Shown here: positions 1-8,662 of the stretch, piece after piece | Numbering within the stretch: the stretch's first letter is position 1 | Layout of the letters: every line of letters starts with the position of its first letter | Assembly: GCA_022565805.1 (NCBI GenBank) | Contig: JAIULZ010000018.1 | Coordinates: forward strand, 1-43,321 | From: Balneolales bacterium | GTDB lineage: Bacteria > Bacteroidota > Rhodothermia > Balneolales > Cyclonatronaceae | Direction: 5' to 3' | Length of the DNA: 43,321 bases | Notes under the pieces: model-generated | The model's database searches: none | Told to the model about the DNA's origin: nothing | Seen by the model: only the letters and a program-made list of their open reading frames with translations | Made by a program: the position numbers and the translations under genes

Positions 1-50
1 TATTTTTGCTCCAAGGAAGAAGGCGGGCAAAAGAGTGGTTTTGCAAAGCC
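1..50 (-). repeat. Intergenic hairpin-forming repeat, copy A
   Basis: On the minus strand this stretch nearly matches 14797-14848 on the plus strand. A 25-bp core is identical (20-44 here, 14804-14828 there) and the flank beyond it differs at only a few positions. The core contains GCAAAA and TTTTGC arms around a short loop, so it can form a hairpin. Neither copy lies in a convincing gene. The element may extend beyond the left edge of the window. It looks like a small REP- or MITE-like intergenic element, but no transposase or target duplication is visible. Confidence 0.6.
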
Positions 51-535
51 TTCTTATAAAAGGTGCTTTTAAAACCTTAGCCCTAAAGAGTGATACTACA
101 GCAGGTCGAATTAACGCAGATTAGGCGAGTTATTCTAACCGTGAAAGTATCTTTGCATAGGTAAAACCATTGGTATTAAGTTATACCCCTATCTTTCGTG
201 TCCAGTCTGCTTGGTTCGGACAGTTATAACAACGGGCTCTGTCTTTAATAATGCAGATATTCTGCTTCGACAGTTTATAAATTATCATCTTCAAAACATA
301 TATAAGGAAGTCGATATTAGTTTTTATCGGTTGATGATGTTTATTTCACCTGCCCTTCCTATTTTAAGATTCATATTTTTTTCAAAGCCTCTTACTATTC
401 TATATTAAACAAGAGAGCCTTGACACCCACGATTCGAAGAACCGCGAACTTAAAACTTGCTTCTTTTCAACGCAGAAGTAAATCAGCTATTAATAGTTTA
501 GTGAATTTCTTACCACATTATTTTAAAGAGAAAGT
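51..535. other. Gap upstream of fur, no convincing gene
   Basis: This AT-rich stretch holds the fur upstream region. A 65-codon open frame at 211-408 has no recognisable protein character and was not called. A TATCTTTG box at 148-155 matches the TAnnTTTG promoter element, but no TTG element lies at the right distance upstream and it is about 380 nt from fur. I see no clear fur promoter or operator. Confidence 0.5.
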
Positions 536-1039
536 ATGGCAACACCCGCACTACAGGAAACGATAGAAGAAGTAAAGGAAATTTTCAGATCCTATCTGAA
601 AACGAATGGGCATCGACAAACTCCCGAACGTTTTATGGTTTTGGAAGAAATATATAAAGCGGATGGACACTTCGACGCAGATGATATGTTTTTCAAGATG
701 AAGGACACCGGTTACCGTGTGTCGAGAGCCACTGTTTACAACACTCTTGACCTACTTGTTGAATGTGGCTTGGTTCAGCGTCATCAGTTCCGTCAGAATC
801 AATCTTATTATGAGCGCGCCTACTCATACCGGCAGCACGACCATGTAATTTGTGATGACTGCGGTGCTATAATTGAGTTCTGTGATCCGCGTATTTTCGA
901 AATTCAAAGCATGATTCAGAAAATACACGACTTCGATATCTCCGGCCACTCGCTTCATTTTTACGGTAAATGCAACGATCCGCAAACTTGTACCAGAAAA
1001 TCGGATCTGAAGCGAAAAAGTACTAAAGAGCAAGAATAA
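536..1039 (+). CDS. fur: Fur-family metal-responsive transcriptional repressor
   Basis: Ferric-uptake-regulator family repressor (167 aa). The N-terminal winged helix spans about residues 15-90, with the family pattern TPERFMVLEEIY near 29-40 and the recognition region SRATVYNTLDLL near 63-74. The C-terminal dimerisation and metal domain carries His101-Asp-His103, the Cys106/Cys109 pair, His138 and His141, and a second pair Cys146/Cys152, so both the regulatory and structural metal sites look intact. Length is slightly above the usual 140-150 aa because of N- and C-terminal tails. The ATG at 536 has only a weak purine-rich stretch upstream. It converges on ftsX with a 13-nt gap. Fur, Zur and PerR cannot be told apart for certain by eye; Fur is the default reading. 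Confidence 0.88.
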   Translation: MATPALQETIEEVKEIFRSYLKTNGHRQTPERFMVLEEIYKADGHFDADDMFFKMKDTGYRVSRATVYNTLDLLVECGLVQRHQFRQNQSYYERAYSYRQHDHVICDDCGAIIEFCDPRIFEIQSMIQKIHDFDISGHSLHFYGKCNDPQTCTRKSDLKRKSTKEQE

Positions 1040-1041
1040 TT

Positions 1042-1076
1042 CTACAATCTGCTCAACCGCTGATTGTAGTTTCTTT
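1042..1076. terminator. Candidate terminator between convergent fur and ftsX
   Basis: CTACAATC (1042-1049) pairs with GATTGTAG (1062-1069) across a 12-nt loop, followed on the plus strand by TTTCTTT. It sits directly after the fur stop and overlaps the last codons of ftsX. It could end fur transcription; the loop is long and the stem AT-rich, so this is moderate evidence. Confidence 0.4.
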
Positions 1077-1937
1077 AATAAATTTATGAGCGGCCCATCG
1101 GCTACCGAAAAAACCAAGAAACAGGGCAAAAAATATTAGTAACCCGCACAAGTAATACCATCGGCCAAAAGGCCAGCTCATAACGCCCACCTGAGGAATG
1201 TAAGCCGGCACAATTAGCTGGAAAATAAGCCATACCAGACCTACGCCCAAAAAACCGGCCATAAGCCCTTGAATAGTTCCTTCGAACATAAATGGCCTTT
1301 TGATGAAGCCATTTGTGGCACCAACAAGCTTCATTGCTTTAATCAAGTCTTTTTTAGCGTAAATGGTTAGCCGGATGGTATTAAAAACCAGAACAAGCGC
1401 AGTTAATCCTATAAAAATTCCAAGAATTGTGCCGCCGATCACAAAAAGGTGAAGCCTTTCTTCGAGTAATTCGAGACCGCGCTGATTAAACCGAACGTCA
1501 TCTACGCCCCTCAAAGTCTGGATTTGGTCCACAAAACTCACTATGGCAGAGGCCTGCGCTTCCGGCGTTGCTCGTACCAGAAAACTTGCCGGCAAAAACT
1601 GTACATCTCCGAGAAATTCTGCCTCTGCACCAAACTCGGCGCGAAATCGCTCCATCGCCTGCGTTTTACTAATGTAGCTAACCTCACTAACCACATCGCT
1701 GGATTCCAGCTCGGCCCGCAGCTGATTTGTGCGCTGCTCGCCTATATCCAGCAAAAATACTTCGATTTCGACATCCTGTTTTATCGCCTGAGCCAGCTCA
1801 TATGCGTTTGTGCTCACACGAATGAGTACACCCAGCAGCACCACTGCCAAAAGCATTGCTGTAACCGAGGAAAAGGCTGAAAGCCTTGCACGCTTAAACC
1901 CGGCAAAACCCTCACGAACTACATAGGAAAAACTCAT
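1053..1937 (-). CDS. ftsX: Cell-division ABC-transporter-like membrane protein FtsX
   Basis: FtsX, the membrane partner of the ATPase FtsE; the complex links the divisome to activation of peptidoglycan hydrolases. The 294 aa show the family layout: a short cytoplasmic N-terminus, a first membrane segment near 21-42, a large extracytoplasmic domain near 45-165, and three membrane segments near 168-190, 215-238 and 258-278. The cytoplasmic motif KAMKLVGATNGFIKRPF between the second and third segments is typical of FtsX. ftsE is not adjacent, which is common in Bacteroidota-like genomes. The ATG at 1937 gives the expected N-terminus. Confidence 0.9.
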   Translation of the reverse strand: MSFSYVVREGFAGFKRARLSAFSSVTAMLLAVVLLGVLIRVSTNAYELAQAIKQDVEIEVFLLDIGEQRTNQLRAELESSDVVSEVSYISKTQAMERFRAEFGAEAEFLGDVQFLPASFLVRATPEAQASAIVSFVDQIQTLRGVDDVRFNQRGLELLEERLHLFVIGGTILGIFIGLTALVLVFNTIRLTIYAKKDLIKAMKLVGATNGFIKRPFMFEGTIQGLMAGFLGVGLVWLIFQLIVPAYIPQVGVMSWPFGRWYYLCGLLIFFALFLGFFGSRWAAHKFIKETTISG

Positions 1938-2134
1938 AAATCAGAAATAAATCGGGAATCAAAGTGATGATTAAAATTAGCTCAATACAAGATACATCAA
2001 TGTTTATTAAATCTCGTTTCTGCTACTCTAATACAAACTCTAATGTACATAAGCCAAAGAAAAGTTAAAACGAAAAGCTATGATATGATTTGTTGTAATT
2101 TGACGGCCTTTCAAATTAGATCTAACCAGTAGCA

Positions 2135-2189
2135 CAGTAGTCAGTAGTCAGTAGTCAGTAGTCAGTAGTCAGTAGTCAGTAGTCAGTAG
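2135..2189. repeat. Heptamer tandem repeat CAGTAGT, seven copies plus a partial
   Basis: CAGTAGT is repeated seven times without error from 2135 to 2183, followed by a partial CAGTAG (2184-2189). It resembles the short heptamer tandem repeats known from the intergenic DNA of filamentous cyanobacteria. Copy number is likely to vary by slippage. Confidence 0.95.
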
Positions 2190-2206
2190 CATATTGAGTA
2201 TTTTAA

Positions 2207-2230
2207 CACTAAAAAAATTGTTTTTTAGTG
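2207..2230 (-). terminator. AT-rich perfect hairpin downstream of the outer-membrane protein gene
   Basis: CACTAAAAAA (2207-2216) pairs perfectly with TTTTTTAGTG (2221-2230) around a 4-nt loop. It lies about 65 nt past the stop of the leftward gene ending at 2294. On the minus strand it is followed by TTAAAATA. It may be a weak terminator; the stem has few GC pairs. Confidence 0.4.
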
Positions 2231-2266
2231 GATTATGTAATTATTTATAGTTCTTGAATTACAAAA

Positions 2267-2287
2267 AATTCACAATTCACAATTCAC
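2267..2287. repeat. Heptamer tandem repeat AATTCAC, three copies
   Basis: Three exact copies of AATTCAC lie 6 nt beyond the stop codon of the leftward gene ending at 2294. Together with the CAGTAGT array this puts two unrelated heptamer arrays in one gap. Confidence 0.85.
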
Positions 2288-2293
2288 ATAAAA

Positions 2294-4453
2294 TCAATTC
2301 CTAAGCACAACACGTATACCAAAGCGGAACCGGCGTGGTGGCATAGGATATGGAGCCGTTTCGAAATACCCTGCCTGCCCTACTCCATCAAGAATATTTT
2401 CGTAGCGTAAGAGTACAATAAGCTGCCTTACTCTGGCCGAAGCCTCGAGGTCTGTGCGAAAATAGGATGGGATAGAAAATTCATCCGAGAGCGGGTCCCA
2501 GTAATCTAGTATGGGATGATAGCTGGAAGAAAAGTACGCGTTAGGTGAAAAAGTTACGACCATCCCAACCCTTGCATAAGTTGCAAAATCGAAAAAATAG
2601 TTTTTGTAAAAAAGGTATGCGCGGTTTGTATTTCGTATGCCGCTGTTATCTAAAAAAAGGTTTTCGTCTCGCTGCGAGCTGCTTTCATAAAGCTGCACCG
2701 TAGCAGAAATACCGGTTTCTATAAATTCGGTTTCAAAATCGGCAAAAAGCTCAGCGCCGGCAGACAGATACGAGTCTATATTCTTGAAATTACCGGTCTG
2801 CGGTTCAATCACAACGGGGTTTCCTATCCTGCTACCGTAAACATGAAGTCCGGCCGAAGAAAGAATGCCCGTGTTAAAATCAATACCGCCCTCTACGCGA
2901 AACATTTGCTCGTTAACCAAATCTGCGCTACCTCTGTAGCCGCTGCCAAGCCAGTGCATCTGCTGTATCGTTGGCATAACCTCCCCTACCGCAAGCGATT
3001 GAAACAAAGATATTCTGTCTGAGAGACTGAATCTGATTCGGTATCCAAGCTCATAAGATGACCTCGGATCCGTTCTGTAGTTAAATTGCCCCCAGCCTCG
3101 CAATTCTACTAAATCGGCGGGCTCAAACCTGAGACGGATTCCACCCTGAGCTTCCGTCCAGGAAGCGCGCGTTAAAACCGTATTTTGCTCGTCGTCTAAA
3201 ATGTTTATCCTACCGTGAATAAAAGGCTGGACTTCTGCCCAGCTGTTGTCTAAACGAGTGTCTGCATAAAGGCCATAGCCGAATGTGCGGTGGAAGGTGC
3301 TATCCTGCGGAGATCTGTAAAATCTGCGGTTTCGCGCATGGTACAAATGTATACGACTTTGCTGTGGGGAGAGCGAGTCGGGCCGGTGGTAGGCAGAGAA
3401 AGTAAGTAAGGAACTGCGGTAGGAGCTCGATGCCGAGGCTTCTCGTGCCAGTACAGAAAGTGGCTCAAAATCGAATATGGCGGGATTCAGAATTTCATAA
3501 CCGCCCGATTCCTGTAGCTGCATATTGTTATAAAGCAACATCGCCTGCCCGGTCCAGTTTTCATTAAGATAGTGTGAATAACGAACCGAAGCCTGTCTGC
3601 CGTCCAGACCGCTTCTGCGATAATCCCCGTCATCATTCATTCCCCTGTATGCAAGCTCAACATTGCCCTGCCGGCTAATGTTCTGCGTTAGAATCGCCTC
3701 TGCTCTTCTAACATTACGCCGTGTGTCTTCGTAATTGATCCATGTTAATGGTTTGTTTACATAAAAACGGCGCAGAGAGAACTCCGACTGATAGCGAATT
3801 CCAGCAGTTTCTTGGGCATACATACCGAAGCGGTCGAGCGGTAGCCAGTTGGTGTTTAAGGTACCCGAAACAGGGTCGTTGAGCGGTATACCCTCGAATG
3901 TATACAACTGATGCCGTGGTTCGATTGCACGAATGAGGGAGGCGTCGTTTCTGCCGTAAGAACCCAATCTGTACGAAATTACCCCGCGCTGCGCCTGATG
4001 CCTTTCTGCCAGGTTATACCACTGTTCCCAGCGAAGCAGGCTATCGGTAAAAGCTACCTGATACCCAACAGATGAAACAGGCTGCATAGGAGTAACAATG
4101 GGCTGCGGAGCCCGGTCTCTCTCGCTGCGCACAGTGCTCCCGAAGCGGTCGGCCTGCCGGTCTATTGCAGATGGCCTCGTTGTATCAGACGGGGTTGTCT
4201 GTAAGGTATCCGGGGAGGTTTCTGTGGTGTCGGTACGTGAAATACGAGATGGAATGTCGGTATGCTTAGCCGTTTCATTTTCATGCCATGCTTTTCTAAG
4301 CTGCTGTAACCTTTCTCCGCTCTGTAAAGATTGAGCCCTGTTCGAATTGCCATATTCCGGAGCCGACGCCATAGCAGGTTCTGTGCTTAGCATGCTGCCA
4401 TATGCAACTATTAGCCAGATGCTACCTAAAATATGGTTGATATTTACAGCCAT
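2294..4453 (-). CDS. TonB-dependent-receptor-like outer-membrane beta-barrel protein
   Basis: An exported protein of 719 aa with an N-terminal signal segment (about 8-30, ending near the small residues of EPAMASA), then a Ser/Thr/Pro-rich linker (about 50-120). A plug-like stretch follows, with FEGIPLNDPVSG as the typical 'name of a beta-hairpin' motif of receptor plugs. The rest is a long beta-barrel of alternating aromatic and polar strands ending in FRFGIRVVLRN, a usual barrel C-terminus. The closing ENILDGV...YPMPPRRFRFG matches TonB-dependent receptors. The plug looks shortened and I see no clear TonB box, so a substrate cannot be named. It starts 18 nt after cinA on the same strand and probably shares its transcript. 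Confidence 0.72.
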   Translation of the reverse strand: MAVNINHILGSIWLIVAYGSMLSTEPAMASAPEYGNSNRAQSLQSGERLQQLRKAWHENETAKHTDIPSRISRTDTTETSPDTLQTTPSDTTRPSAIDRQADRFGSTVRSERDRAPQPIVTPMQPVSSVGYQVAFTDSLLRWEQWYNLAERHQAQRGVISYRLGSYGRNDASLIRAIEPRHQLYTFEGIPLNDPVSGTLNTNWLPLDRFGMYAQETAGIRYQSEFSLRRFYVNKPLTWINYEDTRRNVRRAEAILTQNISRQGNVELAYRGMNDDGDYRRSGLDGRQASVRYSHYLNENWTGQAMLLYNNMQLQESGGYEILNPAIFDFEPLSVLAREASASSSYRSSLLTFSAYHRPDSLSPQQSRIHLYHARNRRFYRSPQDSTFHRTFGYGLYADTRLDNSWAEVQPFIHGRINILDDEQNTVLTRASWTEAQGGIRLRFEPADLVELRGWGQFNYRTDPRSSYELGYRIRFSLSDRISLFQSLAVGEVMPTIQQMHWLGSGYRGSADLVNEQMFRVEGGIDFNTGILSSAGLHVYGSRIGNPVVIEPQTGNFKNIDSYLSAGAELFADFETEFIETGISATVQLYESSSQRDENLFLDNSGIRNTNRAYLFYKNYFFDFATYARVGMVVTFSPNAYFSSSYHPILDYWDPLSDEFSIPSYFRTDLEASARVRQLIVLLRYENILDGVGQAGYFETAPYPMPPRRFRFGIRVVLRN

Positions 4454-4471
4454 TAGCGGTTTCAGATTCCT

Positions 4472-5764
4472 TTATTTTGTAAGAATCGGTTTCGCATCGT
4501 ACGGTAGCCGACTTATGCCGCACTGCACTCTTCTAACCAAATCGAGAGCCACTAATGCAGTGCGCTCTTTGTTAAATTTTCGCTCGCGAAAAAACAACTG
4601 TTTCATCGCGAAATGGCGCTCTCCGTCGTAATACCCGAAGTAAACCAAGCCAACAGGCTTATGCTCTGTACCTCCACCGGGACCTGCAATACCGGTGGTG
4701 GATACTCCTATACTAGCGCCCGTTTTTTTAGCCACAGTTTTTGCCATTATCATAGCTACCTCCGGACTTACTGCGCCAAACTTTTCTAAAACCGTCTCCG
4801 GAACATCTAAAAACCGCGTTTTTAATTCATTTTGGTAGGCAATCATTCCACCCAGAAAACAGGCGCTGCTTCCGGGAACATCTGTAATCATACTGCCAAG
4901 CAGACCACCCGTACAGCTTTCGGCAACTGCTACGGTTTTTCTTAGCTCGGTGAGTAAACGAACCACGCAAACCGGAAGTGTGTCCTTTTCGTTTTCTGAA
5001 TAAATATGATCTCCGGCACTTTTTCTAATATGGGTAATCAGAGGTTTTGCTTTTTCGCGGGCAACCTCCTGATTGTCAGAAGAAGACGATACTCTTAGGC
5101 TTACTCCATGTGTATGAGGTAAAAAGGCAAGCTGCAGACCCGTTTTCAGAAAATTCGAAACATCGCCGATTTCCATATCACTTAGCGTACTTTCCCCAAT
5201 TCCCGCGGTATGAAAATAGTGTCGATAGCTATAAAAAGGCACCTTTTCGTTTAAAGCCGCTAATTTCGGGATTACTTTTTCGGTCATCAGGTGCTTCATT
5301 TCGGCAGGCACCCCGGGCAGAGCCACTACCAGACAATCACTTAATTCGAACCACATGCCCGGTGCCGTTCCACGCGTATTAAAAAGGACTTCGCAGCTGT
5401 CGGGTACCATGGCCTGTTGCAAATTGGAAGGCGAAACAGGAATACCTCTTTTATCAAAATTTCGGACTATAAAATCTTTGGTCGGCTGGTGCTCGATGAG
5501 CTTTGCTCCTGTATACTCTGTAAGCACCGGCTTGGTAATGTCGTCGTGCGTTGGACCGAGTCCGCCGGTAATCAAAATCACATCCGAGTGTTTACGTAGC
5601 CGGTCGAGCGCATCAAAAAGTACCTGACGCTCATCACCAATAGTGAGAGATTCGTAAAGCCCGATATTATGATGTGTAAGAATACGCCCCATCCAGGCGC
5701 TGTTTGTGTTTACGGTGTCTCCTATAAGGAGTTCATCACCAATCGTAATCAAAGAAGCCTTCAT
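4472..5764 (-). CDS. cinA: CinA-like protein with nicotinamide-nucleotide amidohydrolase domain
   Basis: Full-length two-domain CinA (430 aa). Residues 1-170 form the MoaB/MogA-like COG1058 domain, with the signature TGGLGPTHDD at 66-75. Residues about 265-420 form the PncC domain, with AESCTGG at 281-287 and a following GxxxxYQNELK segment. PncC deamidates nicotinamide mononucleotide to nicotinate mononucleotide in pyridine-nucleotide salvage, and the N-terminal domain of related proteins has ADP-ribose pyrophosphatase activity. The ATG at 5764 matches the conserved N-terminus (KASLITIGDELL). It is followed by the outer-membrane protein gene 18 nt on. A TTTGG / TAATTCG pair lies upstream on the minus strand as a possible weak promoter. 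Confidence 0.92.
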   Translation of the reverse strand: MKASLITIGDELLIGDTVNTNSAWMGRILTHHNIGLYESLTIGDERQVLFDALDRLRKHSDVILITGGLGPTHDDITKPVLTEYTGAKLIEHQPTKDFIVRNFDKRGIPVSPSNLQQAMVPDSCEVLFNTRGTAPGMWFELSDCLVVALPGVPAEMKHLMTEKVIPKLAALNEKVPFYSYRHYFHTAGIGESTLSDMEIGDVSNFLKTGLQLAFLPHTHGVSLRVSSSSDNQEVAREKAKPLITHIRKSAGDHIYSENEKDTLPVCVVRLLTELRKTVAVAESCTGGLLGSMITDVPGSSACFLGGMIAYQNELKTRFLDVPETVLEKFGAVSPEVAMIMAKTVAKKTGASIGVSTTGIAGPGGGTEHKPVGLVYFGYYDGERHFAMKQLFFRERKFNKERTALVALDLVRRVQCGISRLPYDAKPILTK

Positions 5765-6055
5765 TTAGCAACAGTTGCTTTTATAAGATGAATTTCGAAT
5801 TACATTAAATATTTAAGCCGACCAAAGCCTGCGGCAAGTCTATTAAGATACGCCAACGCCAAACCAAACCAAAAGAAGCACGAACTGCAGAACATCAGGA
5901 TTTTATTGCTTTCAGATAGCTTCAACAAAATGTATTTTGATTAAAATTTCCAAAAAGCATCAGAATCTTTCACACCTGTGGTCATGGTGGCCTAAACAAA
6001 AACTCTTAACCTGTTGCGAGCTTAGATTACACAGTATACTGCAGCCTAATTTTTT
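5765..6055. other. Divergent promoter region cinA / pgsA
   Basis: This 291-nt AT-rich gap separates two divergent genes and must hold both promoters. On the plus strand TTGCGA is followed 15 nt later by TATACT, about 20 nt before the pgsA start; the spacing is short for a sigma70 promoter. No gene or strong structure is visible. Confidence 0.35.
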
Positions 6056-6685
6056 ATGTCTTTTTTACCATTACCAAACTTTCCGGATTCAGAAACGTAC
6101 CCTGCCCTTAAGAGAATTCCGAATTACCTTACAGTAATACGAATTCTGCTCGCTCCTGTGTTCTTACTACTCTTTCTGCAGGAAGACTGGATGATGCGCC
6201 TTGCTTCCATAATTGTATTTACCGTTGCGGCCATCACCGATTACCTCGATGGCTATCTGGCCAGGCTCTTTAACGCCCACTCAGAATTTGGAAACTACAT
6301 GGATCCGCTTGCAGATAAAATTCTGACTTTCCTGGGATTTGCGGCCCTAAGCATCATGAATCCCAATTTGTTTCCCTGGTTGGTATTAATACTCATTATT
6401 TCCAGAGATGTTTTAATTACGGTGATGCGCTCCGTTGCCCGAAGAAAAGGTCTAAGCATGAAGACCAGCTACAGCGCTAAGCTTAAAACAGCCGTACAGC
6501 TTGTCTTTCTGTATATTGCACTGCTGGCCTTTACACTTCTCATGACACCGGCTTTACAAGATTTTGTACAAATGCAGCTGCTGGACAGCGGTATTTTAAC
6601 ATGGCTCTATTTTGGAGTTGCTGCCTTTACCATATATACTGGTTTCGAATACCTCTTTAAGAATAATGCTATTTTCAAGACCTGA
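6056..6685 (+). CDS. pgsA: CDP-diacylglycerol-glycerol-3-phosphate 3-phosphatidyltransferase
   Basis: Makes phosphatidylglycerol phosphate from CDP-diacylglycerol and glycerol 3-phosphate, the committed step to phosphatidylglycerol. The CDP-alcohol phosphotransferase signature is complete: Asp62, Asp65-Gly66, Ala69-Arg70, Gly79, Asp83 and Asp87, which place the two metal ions and the CDP group. About five or six hydrophobic membrane segments cover the 209 aa. The start RIPNYLTVIRILLAP near 20-34 is typical. The ATG at 6056 is preceded by a T-rich run without a Shine-Dalgarno. Its end overlaps pgpA, the next enzyme of the pathway, by 20 nt if pgpA starts at 6666, which argues for translational coupling. 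Confidence 0.93.
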   Translation: MSFLPLPNFPDSETYPALKRIPNYLTVIRILLAPVFLLLFLQEDWMMRLASIIVFTVAAITDYLDGYLARLFNAHSEFGNYMDPLADKILTFLGFAALSIMNPNLFPWLVLILIISRDVLITVMRSVARRKGLSMKTSYSAKLKTAVQLVFLYIALLAFTLLMTPALQDFVQMQLLDSGILTWLYFGVAAFTIYTGFEYLFKNNAIFKT

Positions 6686-7166
6686 TCAAATACCGGTTTA
6701 CATATGGCTGGTTGGTACTGGATTCGGTAGCGGGCTTATCCCTAAAGCACCGGGAACTACCGGAAGCCTCGCGGCGCTTCTGCACATATTTCTAATTCTG
6801 AGCATGTTCGGTGCGCCCGCCCTCGTTATCTTCTTTATTTTATGTGTAGCAGGGTCTTTACTTACATCACCCTATTTTGAAAAAAATATAGGCAAGGATC
6901 CATCTTGCTTTGTAATGGATGAATGGGCAGGCCAAACCATTCCTTTTTTTATATTCTTCGTTCATGTGCCCGAAAACGGAAAAGCAGAAACTCTTCTATT
7001 ATTTTTGCTTTCCTTTATTTTTTTTAGGGCATTTGATATTCTTAAACCGTTTGGAATTAAACGGGCAGAAAAACTAAAACCCCCAGCTGGAATTCTGGCT
7101 GACGATCTGCTTGCGGGTGTTTATGCGCTTATTTGCATTAAAATGATTATATTTGTTGCAGGTTAA
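6666..7166 (+). CDS. pgpA: Phosphatidylglycerophosphatase A
   Basis: Removes the phosphate from phosphatidylglycerol phosphate, the step after PgsA. Motifs typical of the PgpA family are present: GTGFGSGLIPKAPGTTGSL near the N-terminus, FVMDEWAGQ with the acidic metal ligands in the middle, then FDILKPFGIKRAE and ILADDLLAGVYA. Four hydrophobic segments suggest an inner-membrane protein. I chose the ATG at 6666 (about 166 aa) because the family N-terminus lies close to the GTGFGSG motif. An upstream in-frame start at 6612 would add 18 residues that are pgsA sequence in another frame. The overlap with pgsA supports a two-gene unit. Confidence 0.92.
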   Translation: MLFSRPDQIPVYIWLVGTGFGSGLIPKAPGTTGSLAALLHIFLILSMFGAPALVIFFILCVAGSLLTSPYFEKNIGKDPSCFVMDEWAGQTIPFFIFFVHVPENGKAETLLLFLLSFIFFRAFDILKPFGIKRAEKLKPPAGILADDLLAGVYALICIKMIIFVAG

Positions 7167-7912
7167 TTTCTTTTCGAATATAAGATGTCTTCTTCTTCCG
7201 CAATAAATCCGGCTATTCACTTTAAAAGTCATAATCATAATAAGTGAAGGTTTTATTTACTATGCGGTGTCGAATACATACAAAACATAAGGTTAACCAA
7301 GGCTTTTTCGCAGGTAAATACATAAATAAATAATCCGACAATCGAAACAAGCAATATTGTTTCCGGGTTTATATTCATGTATTCACAAATTCTTTAATCA
7401 AATTCATCGATTTGGCCAAAGCCTCTTTTGGGAGTTTGTACTAAAGCCATGCCAGACAGCTTCTTCAGTAGGTTGTACTGCATGGCTTTCACATATCGGG
7501 CAATGGGATATCTAATTACAAATCGTTTTTCACAGATTCTTTTTCACAGAGTAATAAAACAGGTTAATCGGTAAAGCCAGCTTCAAAAAGAACAAATATA
7601 TAGAAAATGAAATAGGCTTTTCTTCAGTGTTTTCTTTAAAACCTGGTCTGGAATACGACCATTTTGGTATTTAAATAAAGATTATTATCCGGGATTTAAG
7701 CACATTTTCCTACAATATATATAGCCCGTAGATTATTCTAGTTTTCCATACAATTGCCGTAAATAACGTAAAGCGCAGCTTTTTTTTAAGTTCCTTTGCA
7801 CTATCAGAAAGAAATTCCCAAACATACTTTCGTACATTCCGAATTTTAGCACACACATTTATGATTCGCACTTTTGGTGCTGTTATACGACCATTTCAAA
7901 GATTTAGACAAC
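7167..7912. other. Long AT-rich gap before pyrE, no gene seen
   Basis: I see no frame with protein character in these 746 nt. The direct repeat ATACGACCATTT occurs at 7653-7664 and 7885-7896, the second just before the pyrE start. No tRNA-like fold or strong terminator was found. The pyrE promoter, and possibly a leader or small RNA, should lie here. Confidence 0.4.
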
Positions 7913-8563
7913 ATGATTATTAATCCAGCCTTTTCAAATAAACTTGCCGCAGAACTACTTGAAATTAATGCGGTAATACTACGCCCGAACACCCCGTTTA
8001 AATGGACTTCGGGATGGAATTCACCTATTTACTGCGATAATCGTCTCACGCTACGTCACCCGGAATTACGGGCTAAAATCGCAGATGAGTTTACCACCTT
8101 TATACGCAAGCAATACCCGGATGTTAATCTGATTGCCGGAACATCTACAGCAGGAATACCGCATGCATCTTGGATTTCTGAGCGACTGAACCTGCCAATG
8201 GCCTACGTACGCAGCAAGCCTAAGCAACATGGAACCACCAACCAGATAGAAGGTGGCGTTAAAAAAGGCGAGAAAGCCATTATTGTAGAGGATCTTATTT
8301 CAACAGGAGATTCTGCTCTTTCTGTGGCTAAAACGCTTGAGTTTGTTCATGTTGAGGTTCTTGGTGTGGTTAGCATTTTTAGCTATGGTTTTGATCAGGC
8401 TTTATCCAAATTCGAGAAAAATAACATACCCCTCAATTATCTTACCGACTACAGCACACTCATACAGGTAGCCTTGGAAAAAGGCAGCGTGGCCCAAAAT
8501 GATTTGCTGACACTTAACGAGTGGAGAAACAACCCGGATATTTGGCCAAAAAAACAGGTTTGA
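7913..8563 (+). CDS. pyrE: Orotate phosphoribosyltransferase
   Basis: Transfers phosphoribose from PRPP to orotate to give OMP in de novo pyrimidine synthesis. The PRPP-binding signature (IIVEDLISTGDSAL) spans about 123-136, and the mobile catalytic loop carries Lys102, Lys104 and His106 in SKPKQHG. The N-terminal LEINAVILRPNTPFKWTSGWNSPIYCDNR matches the family. The ATG at 7913 gives 216 aa, the normal length; an in-frame alternative at 7874 adds 13 residues with no family counterpart. It is followed after about 100 nt by an unknown gene on the same strand. Confidence 0.93.
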   Translation: MIINPAFSNKLAAELLEINAVILRPNTPFKWTSGWNSPIYCDNRLTLRHPELRAKIADEFTTFIRKQYPDVNLIAGTSTAGIPHASWISERLNLPMAYVRSKPKQHGTTNQIEGGVKKGEKAIIVEDLISTGDSALSVAKTLEFVHVEVLGVVSIFSYGFDQALSKFEKNNIPLNYLTDYSTLIQVALEKGSVAQNDLLTLNEWRNNPDIWPKKQV

Positions 8564-8662
8564 TTTAATAATTTTTTCCGTAAAAAAAGCTATAGCAGAT
8601 CCGTTTTTATCCAATTTCTATTTTGATATTCGCGGCCATTGCAGCACCTATTTAATTTAAAC

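Larger units (their letters stand above)
1938..2293. other. Gap ftsX / outer-membrane protein: tandem repeats, no gene
   Basis: No coding frame is visible. The stretch holds the ftsX upstream region (about 1938-2090), seven heptamer repeats (2135-2189), an AT-rich hairpin (2207-2230) and three further heptamer repeats (2267-2287) just past the stop of the outer-membrane protein gene. The repeats are listed separately. Confidence 0.6.

Noticed and set aside
211-408. 65-codon plus-strand frame before fur
   Set aside because: No family motif, odd composition (Ile/Phe-rich from AT-rich DNA), no promoter or ribosome site; chance frame.
824-1129. Minus-strand frame across the fur / ftsX junction
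   Set aside because: Antisense shadow of fur, with no independent protein character.
2135-2189. CRISPR-like array from the repeated CAGTAGT
   Set aside because: Repeats are 7 bp with no spacers; it is a simple tandem array. No CRISPR array or cas gene is present anywhere.
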